Origin: Cornus controversa
Taxonomy: Eukaryota > Streptophyta > Magnoliopsida > Cornales > Cornaceae
Assembly: GCA_026545225.1 (NCBI GenBank)
Contig: CM048845.1
Coordinates: 891,001 to 955,000, forward strand
Direction: 5' to 3'
DNA: 64,000 nt
Part shown: positions 21,995 to 34,140 of the stretch, one piece after another
Position numbering within the stretch: position 1 is the first letter of the stretch
Layout of the letters: each line of letters starts with the position of its first letter
Notes under the pieces: generated by a model
What the model was told of the DNA's origin: nothing
The model's input: only the letters and a program-made list of their open reading frames with translations
Database searches by the model: none
Made by a program: the position numbers and the translations under genes

Positions 21995-22135
21995 AGGTAT
22001 TTCCCTTGCGAAGCTGATTTCATATAATCAACGTATCAATAAATAAATATTTACAAAACAACATTTGTATTAGCTATTGTTTACAAAAACAAAAAAAAAT
22101 GACCACACGTCCTCTCTTCTCTAAAAGCCGAAAAA
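21995..22135 (-). other. Reversed Helitron 3' end, degenerate
   Basis: Reads TTAGGTATTTCCCTTGCG, then GATTTCATATAATCAACG and AATATTTACAAAACAACATT: the reverse complement of the Helitron 3' end seen intact at 46073. The terminal CTAG is mutated to TTAG. The corresponding 5' end was not identified to the right. Confidence 0.65.
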
Positions 22136-22239
22136 AGATAAAATAATATTATTTCCTGCTAAGTATTTTTATTAATTATAGTATATCCTATAAATTAGAG
22201 TTTGTATCAGATCTCTTGTATCAATTATTCAAATTAATT

Positions 22240-22400
22240 TAGGTGAGAGTGAATTTGAATTTGAATTTAAATTTGAATTTGAATTTTTTTTTTTGCTGCC
22301 GATATTTAAATTTTTTATCATATAAATTTAAAATTGAATTTGAATTTAGATGGAAGTGATTTAGAATTTAAATTTAAATTTGAATTTCTTTTTCCGTCGA
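22240..22400. repeat. AATTTG-type low-complexity tract
   Basis: Runs of GAATTTGAATTTGAATTT and variants. A shorter version follows the matching Helitron end at 46340-46415. Confidence 0.7.
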
Positions 22401-23430
22401 TATTTAGATTTTTTACAATATAAATAGACATACTTTATCTTTTTTTCACATAAGTTATGATAATATATTTGAAAAATATGCTCTATCTCCCACAAAATGA
22501 TATATAGTGATACAATATAGTGAATTTTATTTTTTGACTCATGCTCTCTCTTACATTCCACTTATTTATTCTCTCTACCCCACCGAAGCACTCTCGCTCT
22601 CTTCTCACTCACCATCATTTTTTTTTACTACAAAGAAGACTGCACATTAAATTTATGATTGATTAAAGATTTTCGTTTTCTTTTTTAGAAGCATGATTTT
22701 CTTTTCGATTGGACCATGCCAAGTCCAGCTTTGAATTAATTTAAGTTTGAGATAAATTCAAATATCAATATTAGCTCACACATTGCTTATTTTATCAATT
22801 TTGAAATCAAATTCAGGTTCTGAGTTCAAACTCAAAAGATGAAAATTAATTTAGAAAAGAAAATTTATAAAAATAACCAGAGTAAATTTATTACGAGACC
22901 AAGTAAGAAGATCAAATCCACCACTGATGGTGTTGCTGGTGTAGCAGAAGAACATCTACACAACCCCACATCAAATCCCTCCCCACACTCTCTCTATTAT
23001 TATAATAAAACGTATCTCAACCTTGTGATTTGTTTGTTTGCTTTAATAACCTCATTCTTTTTAATTTAGCTTCCCAAAACAAATGAAAAAAAAAAACTAA
23101 AAAGGATAAAGTCTTAGTATGAATTTTGTGGTTGTTTTCATTTTACCATCGTTATTGGCTTATGTGTCAGTGACATGACTATATAGTGATAAGCACACTA
23201 AAAAATTAAAAAAAATGAGTTGGATGAGTCAACAATTATCAAGACATAAAAGGTACTTTGCTTCGCAAAAAAATAATTTCACATTTTTTACGATATACAT
23301 TCGAAAAATGTATTTTGTCCCACACAAATGATATACAGTGATAATATAATACATTAAATATTATTTCTTTTCTTTTCTTTTTTCTTTTTCTTCCATTTTC
23401 TCTCTCGTCTCACCGTTGAAGATCATCTTC
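22401..23430. other. No gene seen
   Basis: AT-rich. A short motif series (TTTTTACAATATAAATAGAC to CACAAAATGATATATAGTGA at 22410-22510) is repeated in diverged form at 23285-23345. No coding motif. Confidence 0.35.
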
Positions 23431-23880
23431 GACTAACTTCTGTAAAACTCTGCTCCAACACATGGTATGATATTGTTTGCTTTGGCACTGAGCTCGAACG
23501 GTTTTGCTCTTGGGTTTTTACCCCAAAAGGCCTCATACCATTTGAATAGAACATACTACATATAAGCACATCCCCTTTTTCATACCCAAGCGATGTGGGA
23601 TTAAGCACCATGTACCCTGTCAATGTGGTAGCTCGCTCAGTCTTTTCTTTGAACCAGAATTTTGAATGTTTGTGGGTAACATTTCTGGAAACCCTCACGA
23701 GACTATACTCGTCCACTAGGGGGAACCTAGGGGTTTAAAGGCTTGTTGCATATGCTAAATGCAATCGTTTCTCCCACGAAAGTGGAGTTGGGTAGTTTAG
23801 TTAGTATTTATTAATTTCCTTTGTTTTAGTTTTGTTTTATTCTATTGCTAAGGGACTAGCAATATGTAAGTTTGGGGGTG
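23431..23880 (+). other. Fragment upstream of an Athila-type LTR, with polypurine tract
   Basis: 23790-23880 reads like the end of an Athila-type internal region: CTATTGCTAAGGGACTAGCA, then ATGTAAGTTTGGGGGTG just before the LTR. The same words occur on the minus strand at 28208-28245 beside the LTR of the nested element. 23440-23720 holds a different repeat-like stretch (CCCCAAAAGGCCTCATACCA, AGCGATGTGGGATTAAGC). The minus-strand open frame across it has no recognisable product. Confidence 0.5.
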
Positions 23881-25392
23881 TGATAGGCGTTGAATGTTAC
23901 GCATTCTAGCCTCTTAACTTATGTATTTTATTCTCTTAGTGATAGATTATTTTGTGATTTTACTTCGTTTTAGTGTTTTCTGTATTTTCAGGGTCTTAAT
24001 GATTATTTCAGTTAAAACCAAGCTTTTGGGCTTTTAAAGAAGACATCCAAGATGGTTAGATGAAGCCTACACCAAGGAGAATCATTCAACCATTTATTTC
24101 AACTCAAATCAACCCAAGAAAGAGGTCCAAGAGAATTACAGCTGCTTAAGAAGGTTTGGGGCCTGAAGCCCAAATCTGCGCATAATACAGTCTTAATCTC
24201 GTTTTGGAAAACGGATCAGAAGTCTTATTTTCGAGCCTAAAATCGACATTATTTTCGCGTAAGGTTGAACGAAATTTGATTCTGCACACTTTGTATTTCA
24301 CGAAAATTCCGTAAATCGGACTTCTAGTGGGTCAAAAGTTGGGCCGAAGTCAGCAGGAAAAACCCACCTGATTAGTGCTGCGGGAAACCCTAATTTATTC
24401 CTAATTGGATTAGGACTTTGGTGTATTCTCTTGGGGAATAAAGTGAAGACTTGGAGGCTGAATTGAGAAGAGATTACACAGAGGATTGGAGAGTATGAGA
24501 GGGCTGAGAAGAGAACAGAAACATAATTGCAGAGCCATTGGAGAACAAAGTCATACGTGTAATTCAGAAAGATGATGCATTCTTCCTCAACAGTTGAAGC
24601 TTCTTCTTTTACCATGAGCCGCTAGTTCATCCACTAGGGTTTTGATGTAGCCCTAACAAAGCATCAATGGTTTGATTGTTTTAATTATTGGGGACCTTTA
24701 TATACATGCATAGATTGTATAATTCAGAGGATTCTTATTATAGAATTGAGCAATAAAAGTCTTGTAAATTCAGTTTCAATGATTTCTTATCTTGTCTTAG
24801 ATATTTAGTTGTTCTTATTGAACTCAATCTCTCTTATTTTCTGTGATCATGAGAGAGATTATTACACAATGGTAATCACTGAATATATTGTTAAGAGCTT
24901 TGATGGATTATGCCTAGAGAAGATGAACCATACTGCACCCTAGATTAGAGTAGTTAGGCAGATGGCCCATGCCAATCGAAGATAGTCCATAACTTAGCCT
25001 TAATCATATGTTATCTTCTTGACGAATGAAGGTGAGCTTGTACCCACTGACACCACTTATGCATGATGTAATTCCCCTATAGTTGATTCAATTGATCATT
25101 GATTGTGGAGTTAGTGGTGAAGTCAAACACCCTAGATTTCTCTCATATTATCTTCATTATCTATTTACTTTGATTTATTTTATTTAATCTTTTTAATTAA
25201 TTTAGTTTAAAAATCAGAATTCTTTTCTTATAAATTTAATTAGAATTAATTCCGTATTCCAACTCATCAGACCATAATCCCTGAGGTACGATACCCCTTT
25301 CGATAGCCCTATTCTGCAAGGAATTCGTTATATTGCGAAGTGTGAAAATTTTTAATTGATATACTTTTTGAGTCACACTCACATATGAATCA
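23881..25392 (+). mobile_element. Athila-type LTR, 3' end of a truncated element
   Basis: Starts TGATAGGCGTTGAATG right after a polypurine tract and ends near ATATGAATCA, about 1.5 kb, in the size range of Athila-group LTRs. No partner LTR or internal pol lies upstream, so only the 3' end of an element remains. The minus-strand frame at 24298-24615 is not supported as a gene. Confidence 0.55.
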
Positions 25393-25459
25393 CTACAATC
25401 CACCCCCTACGTGGCCTGGCGTCCTCGTCGGCATACTTTCGGCTAGGTTCAGGCTCTGA

Positions 25460-25530
25460 TATAAATAAAGTAGATGTAGATTAAACCAACTTGTCTTGTA
25501 GCTAGTGTACTTCCCAATAGGTTAGGGCTA

Positions 25531-25564
<34 letters not shown>

Positions 25565-25741
25565 TACTAATTTGTATATGTATATATAGACTACAATTTT
25601 TTACCACCTGTCATTGTATAAAGACCTCGTCATTATCCCGCGGATTTAGACTCACATTTTGATTAGAAGATAAGGTGTCCAGTTCGAAAGTTCCCAGAGA
25701 TTACACTAAAAACATAAACAAATATTTGTGTATATATGTTA
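25460..25741 (+). repeat. Duplicated segment, copy 2 (left part)
   Basis: 25460-25650 matches 20290-20430; 25705-25741 is the start of the 280-bp repeat, which resumes at 45816 on the far side of the Tat-like element. Confidence 0.75.
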
Positions 25742-25743
25742 AC

Positions 25744-26068
25744 TGATGAAGTAAAAAGGACAAGAGAAGAGTAATCGAAAGGGCACCGACGTGGTGCCGA
25801 CTGACTACGCTCTGACGATCAAGTCAAAAATCGAAAGGGCTTTTAAAACTGTAAAGGAACTCAAAGGGTATTAATTGCGTACCTGGTATATGGACCGTCT
25901 GTGTATTTACAGTGGTCAAATGAGATTGTGTCCTAGTAGGAGACTGGAGACTGGCTCTTGGCGATAAAGGAGTTCTGGTTAAAGTAGATTCCTTATTCAC
26001 GTCACCTTGAACTCAACTTCCACGTTGTACGTTTCATAGTTTCATAATTGGAGTCAAAATTTCTATCA
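25744..26068 (-). repeat. 3' LTR of the Tat-like element
   Basis: On the minus strand it starts TGATAGAAATTTTGACTCC and ends at TTCATCA. It matches 45455-45815 and the LTRs at 57528-57868 and 61079-61419. About 35 bases near its 3' end (the AAACGCCAACCTG stretch of the other LTR) are deleted. Confidence 0.9.
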
Positions 26069-26289
26069 GATGCCCCCTGTTCATGAGGGTTGCTCGTCAA
26101 GCCTTAGGAACACTTTGGCTAGCCCAGCTGGGCTCTTGGCCGTTCGCTTGCAGACCTTATGAACCATACTGCTAAATTTTCGGGTAAGGAAAAATCAGAC
26201 CGAGCTTAAGTTATTGGGTTTTTATTGTGGCCTGCAGTCTGCAAAAATTAAATGTATTTGTATACGCACATTTTTATTTTATTTTTTTT

Positions 26290-26590
26290 GGCGGGAGGGC
26301 CTCCCTCAAGCACCCGCGGCCGCCCTCGAGCTCGAGGGGGTCGCCTCCGCGCCGCCGTGCTTGAGGGCGTCCTCGAACCTTCCTTTGCGCTGGAGACCGT
26401 CCTTGGAGCTTCCTTTTCACTGGACACCGTCCTCGGAGCTTTCGAAGCTTCCTTCCGTCCTCGGAGCTTCCTTTGGCTTCTTGGCCCTTTGAACGTAGGA
26501 TTCGAGACGTTTGATTTGACCATTAGAATTGAACCGTTGGAGTGAATGTTGGGATTGAGCCATTGAAATGAACGTTGCAGTAGAAGCCTA
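26290..26590. repeat. GC-rich degenerate minisatellite
   Basis: Repeats of about 30 bases around CCGTCCTCGGAGCTTCCTTT within an otherwise AT-rich element, between the antisense gene start and the 3' LTR. The derivative at 57.5-61.4 kb has a different GC-rich minisatellite at the matching position (60650-60970). Open frames on both strands here reflect composition only. Confidence 0.65.
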
Positions 26591-26791
26591 TAAAGATACC
26601 TAATGTTCTGGTTCTCCATCCATTCTATCTAGTAGCGAACTCTTAGTGTATCTTTCAACTTTCTACATCAAACTTCCTCGCTCCTCCACAAGTCCCAAGT
26701 CCTAGCTCTTTCCTCTTTCATGGCTGAATATTCTGAAATTCAAAATATCGCTTCTACTATGACTCAATAGGAGGTGGAGGATCTGGCCCTC

Positions 26792-28207
26792 TGATGTGGC
26801 TAAACTCGGATTATATTGTAAGCTTAATTTTGCCCTTTTTATCAAAATATAATTTAACCACTCACAAGAGCACGAATCTTTGTAGATACGGTTCTATATA
26901 GAGGGTATCGATCTCACGAGGGCTAGTCGCAATTGTCTTAAAGAAAGATTAATTCCATTTTAATCCTAAAAACAGGTTTTTGAATTTTTGTTTATAAACT
27001 AGTGCATGAATGTAATGACAATAAATTTAAAGAGTAAAGGATGGGAGAGAGAACTAGGGTTGGTTTCCACCACTAGCCATTCACATGTTCATAAGTGTAG
27101 CAAGCATGAGATTCATTAATTAAATGCCTAACAATGTCATTAGGCTTGTGACCTCAATGACATATCAAAAGATCAATGTGTTTGTCCACCTATCATAATC
27201 CATCTTCAACAAGCATAGCTCTTCAACCTAACTAACTATCTAATTACCCTACTCTCTAAGTGAACCTACATGCATCCAAACTACCTTATCTTGGCATGGT
27301 TTATACAAATAAACACAACACATTCATTTAAACACCATTATCTAGCCATCATTTGCACTTCTTGTGGAATATGCAAATGTTGTGCATTCACATGAAAGAA
27401 TCTACTCTAAGACAAGAATAAACTCAATATCAAATGAATATATAAAAGAAATGTATTAGTGTACATGGTCACTAGGCTAAATAATCAAAATTTAATTACA
27501 AATCCCAAGTGCTACAAAGATGAACAAGTTTACATGGCTAGGGGTTGAAACCAACACCCTAGTAGAAGAGTTAGTTGCTCATGGTTGCCTTGCACTCTTC
27601 CATTGATGAAGAAAGTGAAGCTTCTTGGTCTGGTTCAGCTTCTCCTCTTCCTCTCCCGAATGTCTCTCCTTTGATAATCTGATGTGTGTTGAGAGATATG
27701 AGAGATATGTGGCTTCTTTGTACTTTAAGGCTCCTTTTTTAACCTTGGGGCCCACCATATATATATATATATATCAATATATACACCCTTTATATCAAGA
27801 AGGTCCCCAAGGGTCTCAAGTCAGACAATCCCCCTAAGTCGTGCAAAAAAGGGGATTTTGTTGCAAGTGGGAGAGCAGGTGAGCAAGTGGGCAAGTGGCT
27901 TCTGCAGAATCTCGATCAATCAAGATTGGATCTCGATTGATCGAGATTTCGATTAATCGAAATGAGATCTCGATCAATCGAGATCTCGATTGATCGAGAT
28001 CAACATCTCGATTGATCGAGATGCCTTTGGCTGCATTTCTGACTTTTCTCTTCAGCTGCAAATAGCTTCAAACTTTGCTCCTTTTACTACAAGACCTGCA
28101 ATACATCAAAAACACAAAAATACCGTAAACATATCTCGGTAATCATAAAAACGGAACTAACATATGCAATAAAGAGGGTTCAAATGTATAGAATTGAACA
28201 CTTATCA
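26792..28207 (-). repeat. 3' LTR of the Athila-like element
   Basis: 1,416 bp, almost identical to 35585-36949. The main length difference is about 50 extra bases of CTCGATNNATCGAG palindromes at 27910-27990. Contains a CATATATATATAT tract at 27758-27777. Confidence 0.92.
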
Positions 28208-30013
28208 CACCCCCAAACTTACATATTGCTAGTCCCTTAGCAATGCAATATTACAAAAATAAAATTAACTATCTTATACAAAGGTTTAATCATGTTCAGT
28301 CATCAACTAGATAAAGGGCGATCATCCGTTCATTTCACATTTGGCAAATGCAACAAGTATTACAGAACTATGTGGTCATTAGCAAAAATGGACTTTGACA
28401 AGCTACAAATAAACGACGGTCCCCACATAATGGCCAGCCCGAGGAAACATACTAATTCCGACCCCAAAATCCTCTTTGAAAAGTGAACATGCATTCTAAC
28501 GCGTGGTTTTTGTCATATTTGGAGAAGAAAAAGAATAAATCTGTTTTTAAGAGAAAAACTCATTGAAAACGCTCGACACAGCTGTTCATTATCACAAAAC
28601 ATTCATGATTGCTCATGTGCGGATGACCGTGCAATGCTTAGCTCTTTTTCCTTTCTTGTAAGCTCATGTAGCGGCATTGGGCCAATGACTCCCAAACCAA
28701 TTGGCTTTAGGGCATTAGGTGAAGAAGCACCCCTCGGACTTAATAACCGAGCTTACAAGGCGATGAACTTAAGCAAGCCACCCGCTTATTATTGCTCAAC
28801 CTTGCACATTTATACACGAATACTCCCTGCTTTGAGGCACAGAAATCCGGTTTATTGAGTGAGAAGGCTTATTGCATTTATTTTATAATGTTTTTTTTTT
28901 ACAACAACCGGAATAACTTATTTTCTAAGTTGTTCAGATAAAAACAGAAATTTACAAAATTCTCCATCAGACTTATACCCCACAATTTAAAATGCATGTG
29001 TGCGAATTTGTGCGGCTAAGGACAAATTTAGGGGAAGAACTATACGTGCTCATATTTGGACAAAAATGTAGACCGTTCTAGCCTACTATATAGCTTGCAA
29101 AAGTGCGGATATTTACAATGTTAAAGTTCTTAACTACCTGCTGCATTTACCTCGGACATTTATTCGAATGGTCTGCCTTTAAAAAGGAAGACATCATAGC
29201 AAACATGCAAAAATATCAAGAAAAGAAACTTGCTCTACAATGATAATCAATATAACGACTAAACATTGCATGCATATGCAAGTGGTATAGCATACCGCAC
29301 CCCCAAACTTATATGCAACATTGTCCTCAATGTTTGAACAAGAAGAACAAGGAAAGAAAGTACCGAGACTGCAGAATGCGACAAAAATGGTATTCCAATA
29401 GTAACGGTCATCCTGCAAATAAGAAAAATATGCACGGACACCAACTGGATACCACGAGCATTAAAAGGAACAAAAAGTATATGAAAAGAGCATAATAAAA
29501 TGATTATGCACAAATGGACAATGTCAAGATCACTACATATCTAAGGGTCTGAACTGGTATTTCCCAATTGTCTAAGAGGTCTATGCGATAAGATATTGAC
29601 TATCCAGGCACGCTAACGTATAGCATGCAAAGGGGCTGCCTTTCTTTATTACCGCCATACTGCGTTGAAGCAATCTCAACAGTATTTGGAATTTAAACCA
29701 GGCGGTAATAAATGGAAATCATCAACTGAATCGCATATAACAATTAGGCAAATGGTACTACATACATAGTCAAAGTATAGAGAACAGATATATTGACAGA
29801 AAGCAAAAATAAAGACAGTAAAGATAACACATGGTAGAACAGAAAAAAAACTGTATTCCATAAATGAAAATGAGTTCCGTACAAAGCGTACATAGATGTG
29901 GAATACTCATAAAAAGAAAGAAAACATGACCAACATGGCCTATTAAACATAAAGAAAGAAGAAAAAAGAAAAGAAAATACAGAAAGTAAAATCGAAAGTG
30001 CAAATATATAGAG
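28208..30013 (-). other. Non-coding 3' region of the Athila-like element
   Basis: On the minus strand two polypurine-like stretches are visible: TAAGTTTGGGGGTGTG directly before the LTR, and ACATTGAGGACAATGTTGCA followed by AAGTTTGGGGGTGCGG at about 29335-29297. Both are typical of Athila-group 3' regions. The short open frames on either strand (28634-28858, 29194-29513) have no recognisable product. Confidence 0.6.
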
Positions 30014-31222
30014 CTACTCGAGGGCGGGTGGTGGTGGTGGTGGCTCGGTGGGAGTAGAGGTGGAGGTGGAAGCTTGACCTGGGAACAGGAACTGCAGGTC
30101 CTGCCGGAAGGCTCGGAACTCGTCTAGAATCGCCCTCTGACCCTGTGCTAGAGAAGAAATGTCCGATCGAATGCCCTCCAGCTGACTCTGCGTTACCTGG
30201 ACGTGCTCCTCAAAACCTTGCTGGAGCCGCTCAACATCAGCTGCGAGGTAGGAATAGCCAGTCGCCAGGATGTCGTGCCGCTCTGCAGCAATATCCATCT
30301 CCTTATCATCGGACGCACCCTCGGCAGGCTCTCTCTCATCCAACTCCACCGGGGCATCCATATCTACATCGTCTGGTGGATCGCCCTGGTGGTCCTGTCG
30401 CTCTAAGTGTCGCCTCACCCGCTCTCACTGCGTAGATGTGAAGCGGGTGGGCGGTGCCAACTGAACGTCAGTATCACTGACTGGTATACTGGCACGACTG
30501 AGAAAAGCGGCGACGAGGAAAGGAAAGGGAAGCCGCCAACTCGCTGCTCGCCGCATCCTCTTGTTGACGAGGCCATCCCAGACCTTGAACATCTGCCCCC
30601 ATACCAGCGACGGGACAGAAAACCACGTGCCCGTGTGGAAAGCATAAAGGCAACGGAGGAGGTCACCCCTGCGCTCTGCCACGTGCTGCAGAGGACACGC
30701 GTTCTTGATGAGAACGGTGTCTAGGAACCATAATCTGCTCGGGCACATCGATTTGGACGTGCAATTGTGACTGGGCGTGGTAAACGCCCCACCACACATG
30801 TCCATCACGATGGAAAAAAGTGTCGAGTCAGCTGGAAGTGCGGCACTGTAAATCGGTCGACCGTCCTGGTCAACCATATCTGGCGGCTGCTGGTGAGGGA
30901 TGCCGAGCATCTGCGCAATCCGGCTCGGCGTAATAGTGATCGTCGTGGTGCCCACGATCGTCTCTATTGTGTCCGACGCTGTGCAGGAGTAAGTCATGCG
31001 CTCGTAGAAGACCTGCACTAAGCGCTCGTGTGCCACATCAGTGGGAGGCACACACAATCGGTCGAGGCGACGCCTCCTGAGCTCAGCGACAGTCCATGCG
31101 CTGTTGGGACGCGTCTCGAACTCTCTCAAGTCAAATATCTGCTCCGGGTGAAACTGCCGAGAACGGAAGGCTTGCCCGGGCACGTCTCGAACAAAATCGG
31201 GGGCATTCTTCACCCTCGCCAT
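30014..31222 (-). pseudogene. Additional ORF of the Athila-like element (plant transposon protein type)
   Basis: One reading frame of about 400 codons from ATG 31222 to TAG near 30014, broken by an in-frame TGA at 30427-30425. The N-terminal part (MARVKNAPDFVRDVPGQAF, LREFETRPNSAWTV, ERLVQVFYERM, ITPSRIAQMLGIP) resembles the 'putative plant transposon protein' domain carried by many Athila-type elements. The C-terminal part is acidic and coiled-coil-like (VERLQQGFEEHVQVTQSQLE), ending in a Ser/Thr/Pro tail. No transmembrane segment is obvious, so an envelope role is not supported. It lies on the same strand as gag and occupies the place where pol would be expected. Confidence 0.65.
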
Positions 31223-31884
31223 GATCTCGGAACAGTCTGCACTTTATTCCAAAAATTATGTAAATAAAAAGAAAATGAAAGGAATACTAAACTAAGAATA
31301 AAAATAAAAGAATAAAAATAAAAATGAGGTTGTAGTCCATGGTGTTGACATGAATTCAAAAATTCGCTCTCAAAGAGGCAGCATAAGCGGATTCAACCGA
31401 GACGAAGGTGCCGCGGTTACAAACCGTACAGTAAGCATTCGAAGCAAAAATAACGCAATATTTCCCCCATACATGAATTTCTACCCCCCTGAAACCCGCA
31501 AAATCCCATTATGAATATCGCCAATGCACCATTCCAACCCAGCATCATCTGTCTACGTTTATTACGTCGTAAAACTACCAAAAATAGTGAGAAAGTACGC
31601 AAAATGTAGCCGTGCATCACTTACCTCAAGGTGAAGATGATGATCGGCACCAAAAGATGAAGACCCACTCGCAGCCGCGAAGAGAAGAGCGTGAGTGTGC
31701 TCGCGGCGATCTCGGACTATGTCGAATGGCGGTGGATGGTTGGGAATGGTAGATCAAGCACGGGATGGCTCTTGGAAAGACTCTGGATTGCACGGAGGAA
31801 GGGAAGAAGTCGGATGGTCTTTTGAAATGAGAGGGAAGCCCAACGGTTTAAATAATAATTCGGCTCACATGTAGGCATCGCGTG

Positions 31885-32270
31885 CATCTCGATTGATCGA
31901 GATGTGCATCTCGATCAATCGAGATTTTGATTGATCGAAATCCCACTTCGATCAATCGAGCTCAGCTTCGCTCAATCGAGATCTGTTTCGATGAATCGAG
32001 ATTTTTCCTTCGATCAATCGAGATTTCTTCAATGAATCGAGACTTTACTTCGATTAATCGAGATTTTACTTCGATCAATCGAAATCCCATTTCGATCAAT
32101 CAAAATTTTGATCGATCGAGGACCTATCGAAGTGCTATCGAAGAATACTACCTCTCGGAACTTTGGATTTGGCAAACTCTCTGCAATATTTCGATCAATC
32201 GAGACTGAAATCTCGATCAATCAAAATCTCGATTGATCGAGATTTCAGCTTTGATCAATCGAGATGCTCA
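31885..32270. repeat. Array of CTCGATYRATCGAG palindromes
   Basis: Nearly twenty copies of a 14-16 base palindromic word (ATCTCGATCAATCGAGAT and variants such as TTCGATCAATCGA), spaced irregularly at 16-30 bases. The same word occurs in both LTRs (27905-28022 and 36710-36762). Frames across it read repetitive SINRD / LIEIS peptides that reflect the repeat only. Confidence 0.85.
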
Positions 32271-32448
32271 AAAACAGTCAGCTTGAGTTCTGCTTTCATG
32301 GACTTGGAATTTTTTTTTTTTTTTGGGACTTAGATACAAAATTGCTTAGATACAAAACCTACTTTGGATTAAAAGGGACATCATGGAAGCATGATAGCTA
32401 CCATGGCTACGCCACCTTACACGTCTATGGCATGACGTCCGAATCGGC

Positions 32449-33984
32449 TCACGAGTCAAAATATACGGGATTCGTCAAAGTGACGACATCCACGTATTCG
32501 GTGGTAACTTGGTCATCCACACACATTTTTAAGCGCTGCCCGTTTACTTTGAACAACGATCCGTCTTTCAAGTCCTTCAATTCCACCGCTCCGTGGGGAG
32601 CGACGGAATTAACCAACGGAGGAAAGGGTTCTCTAAGAACTCTCCAATTAGGCATATCCATGACAGTATTGACATCGAGCATTGAGTTGACTTCACAAAT
32701 GGATTGCTCAATGTCAAAATCATCATAGTTGAAATGATTTAAGCATGCCTCTAGAGGATCCTTGGAAAGAATAGAAGAAACTGTTTTTTGAACAATGTCT
32801 TCCACTACATCGACACAAAAGCACTCACTTTCGTCTTCGGATGTGTGGTGGGAAGCATTGAAGATGTTCAAGCGAACTTTCATATTTCTGAAAGAGATGT
32901 CCATCACTCCGGTACGGCAATTAACGCAAGCATTTGCCGTGGCCAAAAATGGATGACCTAGAATGATAGGAATATGTCGATTTGGATTTTGAACTGGTTC
33001 CGTGTCAAGGACTATGAAGTCCACCGAAAAGTAGAATTTATCCACTTGAATGATTACATCCTCAATTATGCCACGTGGTTGCTTCACCGAGCGGTCGGCA
33101 AGTTGCAACACAACTGTGGTGTGCTTAAGTTCCCCCAAACCTAGTTGTTTGTAAACTGAGAATGGAAGCAAATTGACACTAGCCCCTAAATCAAGAAGTG
33201 CCTTTTCAAAAGATTGATTTCCGATGGTGCACGAAATGGTCGGAGCACCTGGATCTTTGAATTTAGGAGGGGCTTGGTGTTGGAAAATGGAGCTTATGTG
33301 CTCAGTTAAGAGGACTTTCTTAGGAGCATTATTCCTAGATTTGCGCTTTTGAATGCACAAGTCCTTCAAGAATTTAGCATAGGAGTTAATTTGTCGGATA
33401 GCATCAAGGAGAGGGAGATTGATCTTTACTTGTTGGAAGATCTCCATCATGTCTTGGATTTTATCTCCTTGCTTCTCAAAATGAGAAGGTTCCTTCAATC
33501 TTTGAGGAAAAGGAACCGGAGGTTCAAAAGAAGTGTCAAAATTTAGAATTGATGACGACACAACTTCATTTGCCTTTCCTTTTGGATTTAATGGGATGTT
33601 ATGCACATTTGGATTTAACGGAAACAATTTTGGATTTAATTGGGATTCTTTTGGATTTTTGGGTTGCTCTTGGGATTCCTTTCTCTCTTCCTCTCCCACC
33701 TTGGAATTGATGACTTTACCACTCCTTAAGGTGGTGATTGATTGAACTTGCTCCGGAGGAGCATTACAAGATGAAGATGATAGATCTTCAATCATATGAA
33801 CACCCTTAGGATTTGCCACCGGTTGACTCAGCAACTTACCTTCCTCCCTTCTATTTAGGGCATTGGCTAGTTGCCCGATTTGAGCTTCTAACCTAGCCAT
33901 AGATTGAGCATTAGCTTCCAGCTTAGAGATTGATTGAGAGTGAGTTTGCAATAAGCGGGTATTGGCCTCAAGATTGCTTATCAC
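32449..33984 (-). CDS. Gag C-terminus and protease region, Athila-like element
   Basis: 511-codon open frame. The first third continues Gag and is rich in Gln, Ser and Asn (LEAQIGQLANALNRREEGKL, TTLRSGKVI). Around residue 260 comes an aspartic-protease motif, ALLDLGASVNLLPFSVY, with the DLGAS form usual in Athila/Tat elements (in place of DSGA/DTGA), followed by HIPIILGHPFLATANA. The tail (NIFNASHHTSEDESECF) is also typical. Translation ends at the stop by 32449, where pol would normally continue; the following 200 bases show no RT motif. The frame is continuous with upstream gag except for the TGA at the start of the preceding segment. Confidence 0.85.
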   Translation of the reverse strand: MISNLEANTRLLQTHSQSISKLEANAQSMARLEAQIGQLANALNRREEGKLLSQPVANPKGVHMIEDLSSSSCNAPPEQVQSITTLRSGKVINSKVGEEERKESQEQPKNPKESQLNPKLFPLNPNVHNIPLNPKGKANEVVSSSILNFDTSFEPPVPFPQRLKEPSHFEKQGDKIQDMMEIFQQVKINLPLLDAIRQINSYAKFLKDLCIQKRKSRNNAPKKVLLTEHISSIFQHQAPPKFKDPGAPTISCTIGNQSFEKALLDLGASVNLLPFSVYKQLGLGELKHTTVVLQLADRSVKQPRGIIEDVIIQVDKFYFSVDFIVLDTEPVQNPNRHIPIILGHPFLATANACVNCRTGVMDISFRNMKVRLNIFNASHHTSEDESECFCVDVVEDIVQKTVSSILSKDPLEACLNHFNYDDFDIEQSICEVNSMLDVNTVMDMPNWRVLREPFPPLVNSVAPHGAVELKDLKDGSLFKVNGQRLKMCVDDQVTTEYVDVVTLTNPVYFDS

Positions 33985-34140
33985 TCTTTCTTCAAAGCCT
34001 TGGCTTCTAGGATGAGGTGGTGGTTGTTGGTAATTGGATCTTTGATGGTAAGGTTGAGGATTTGGTCTATACTGAGGCTGTTGAGATTGGGAATTGAAAG
34101 AATTTTGCCCTTGAAAAGAGGGACTTAATTCTTGAGGTTT

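Noticed and set aside
23423..23716. 97-codon minus-strand frame
   Set aside because: No family motif; the sequence matches repeat-like words (CCCCAAAAGGCC, GATGTGGGATT) seen in plant repeats.
26214..26619. Overlapping open frames on both strands
   Set aside because: They lie in a GC-rich degenerate repeat inside the Tat-like element and have no recognisable product.
30014..31222. Envelope-like gene
   Set aside because: Position resembles that of env-like ORFs in Athila elements, but no signal peptide or membrane segment is visible; the sequence looks like the plant transposon-protein domain instead.
31927..32208. Repetitive SINRD peptide ORF
   Set aside because: Translation of the CTCGATYRATCGAG palindromic array; no independent evidence of coding.
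32264..32728. 154-codon plus-strand frame
   Set aside because: It is antisense to the end of the Athila-like gag-protease frame, whose motifs are clear.
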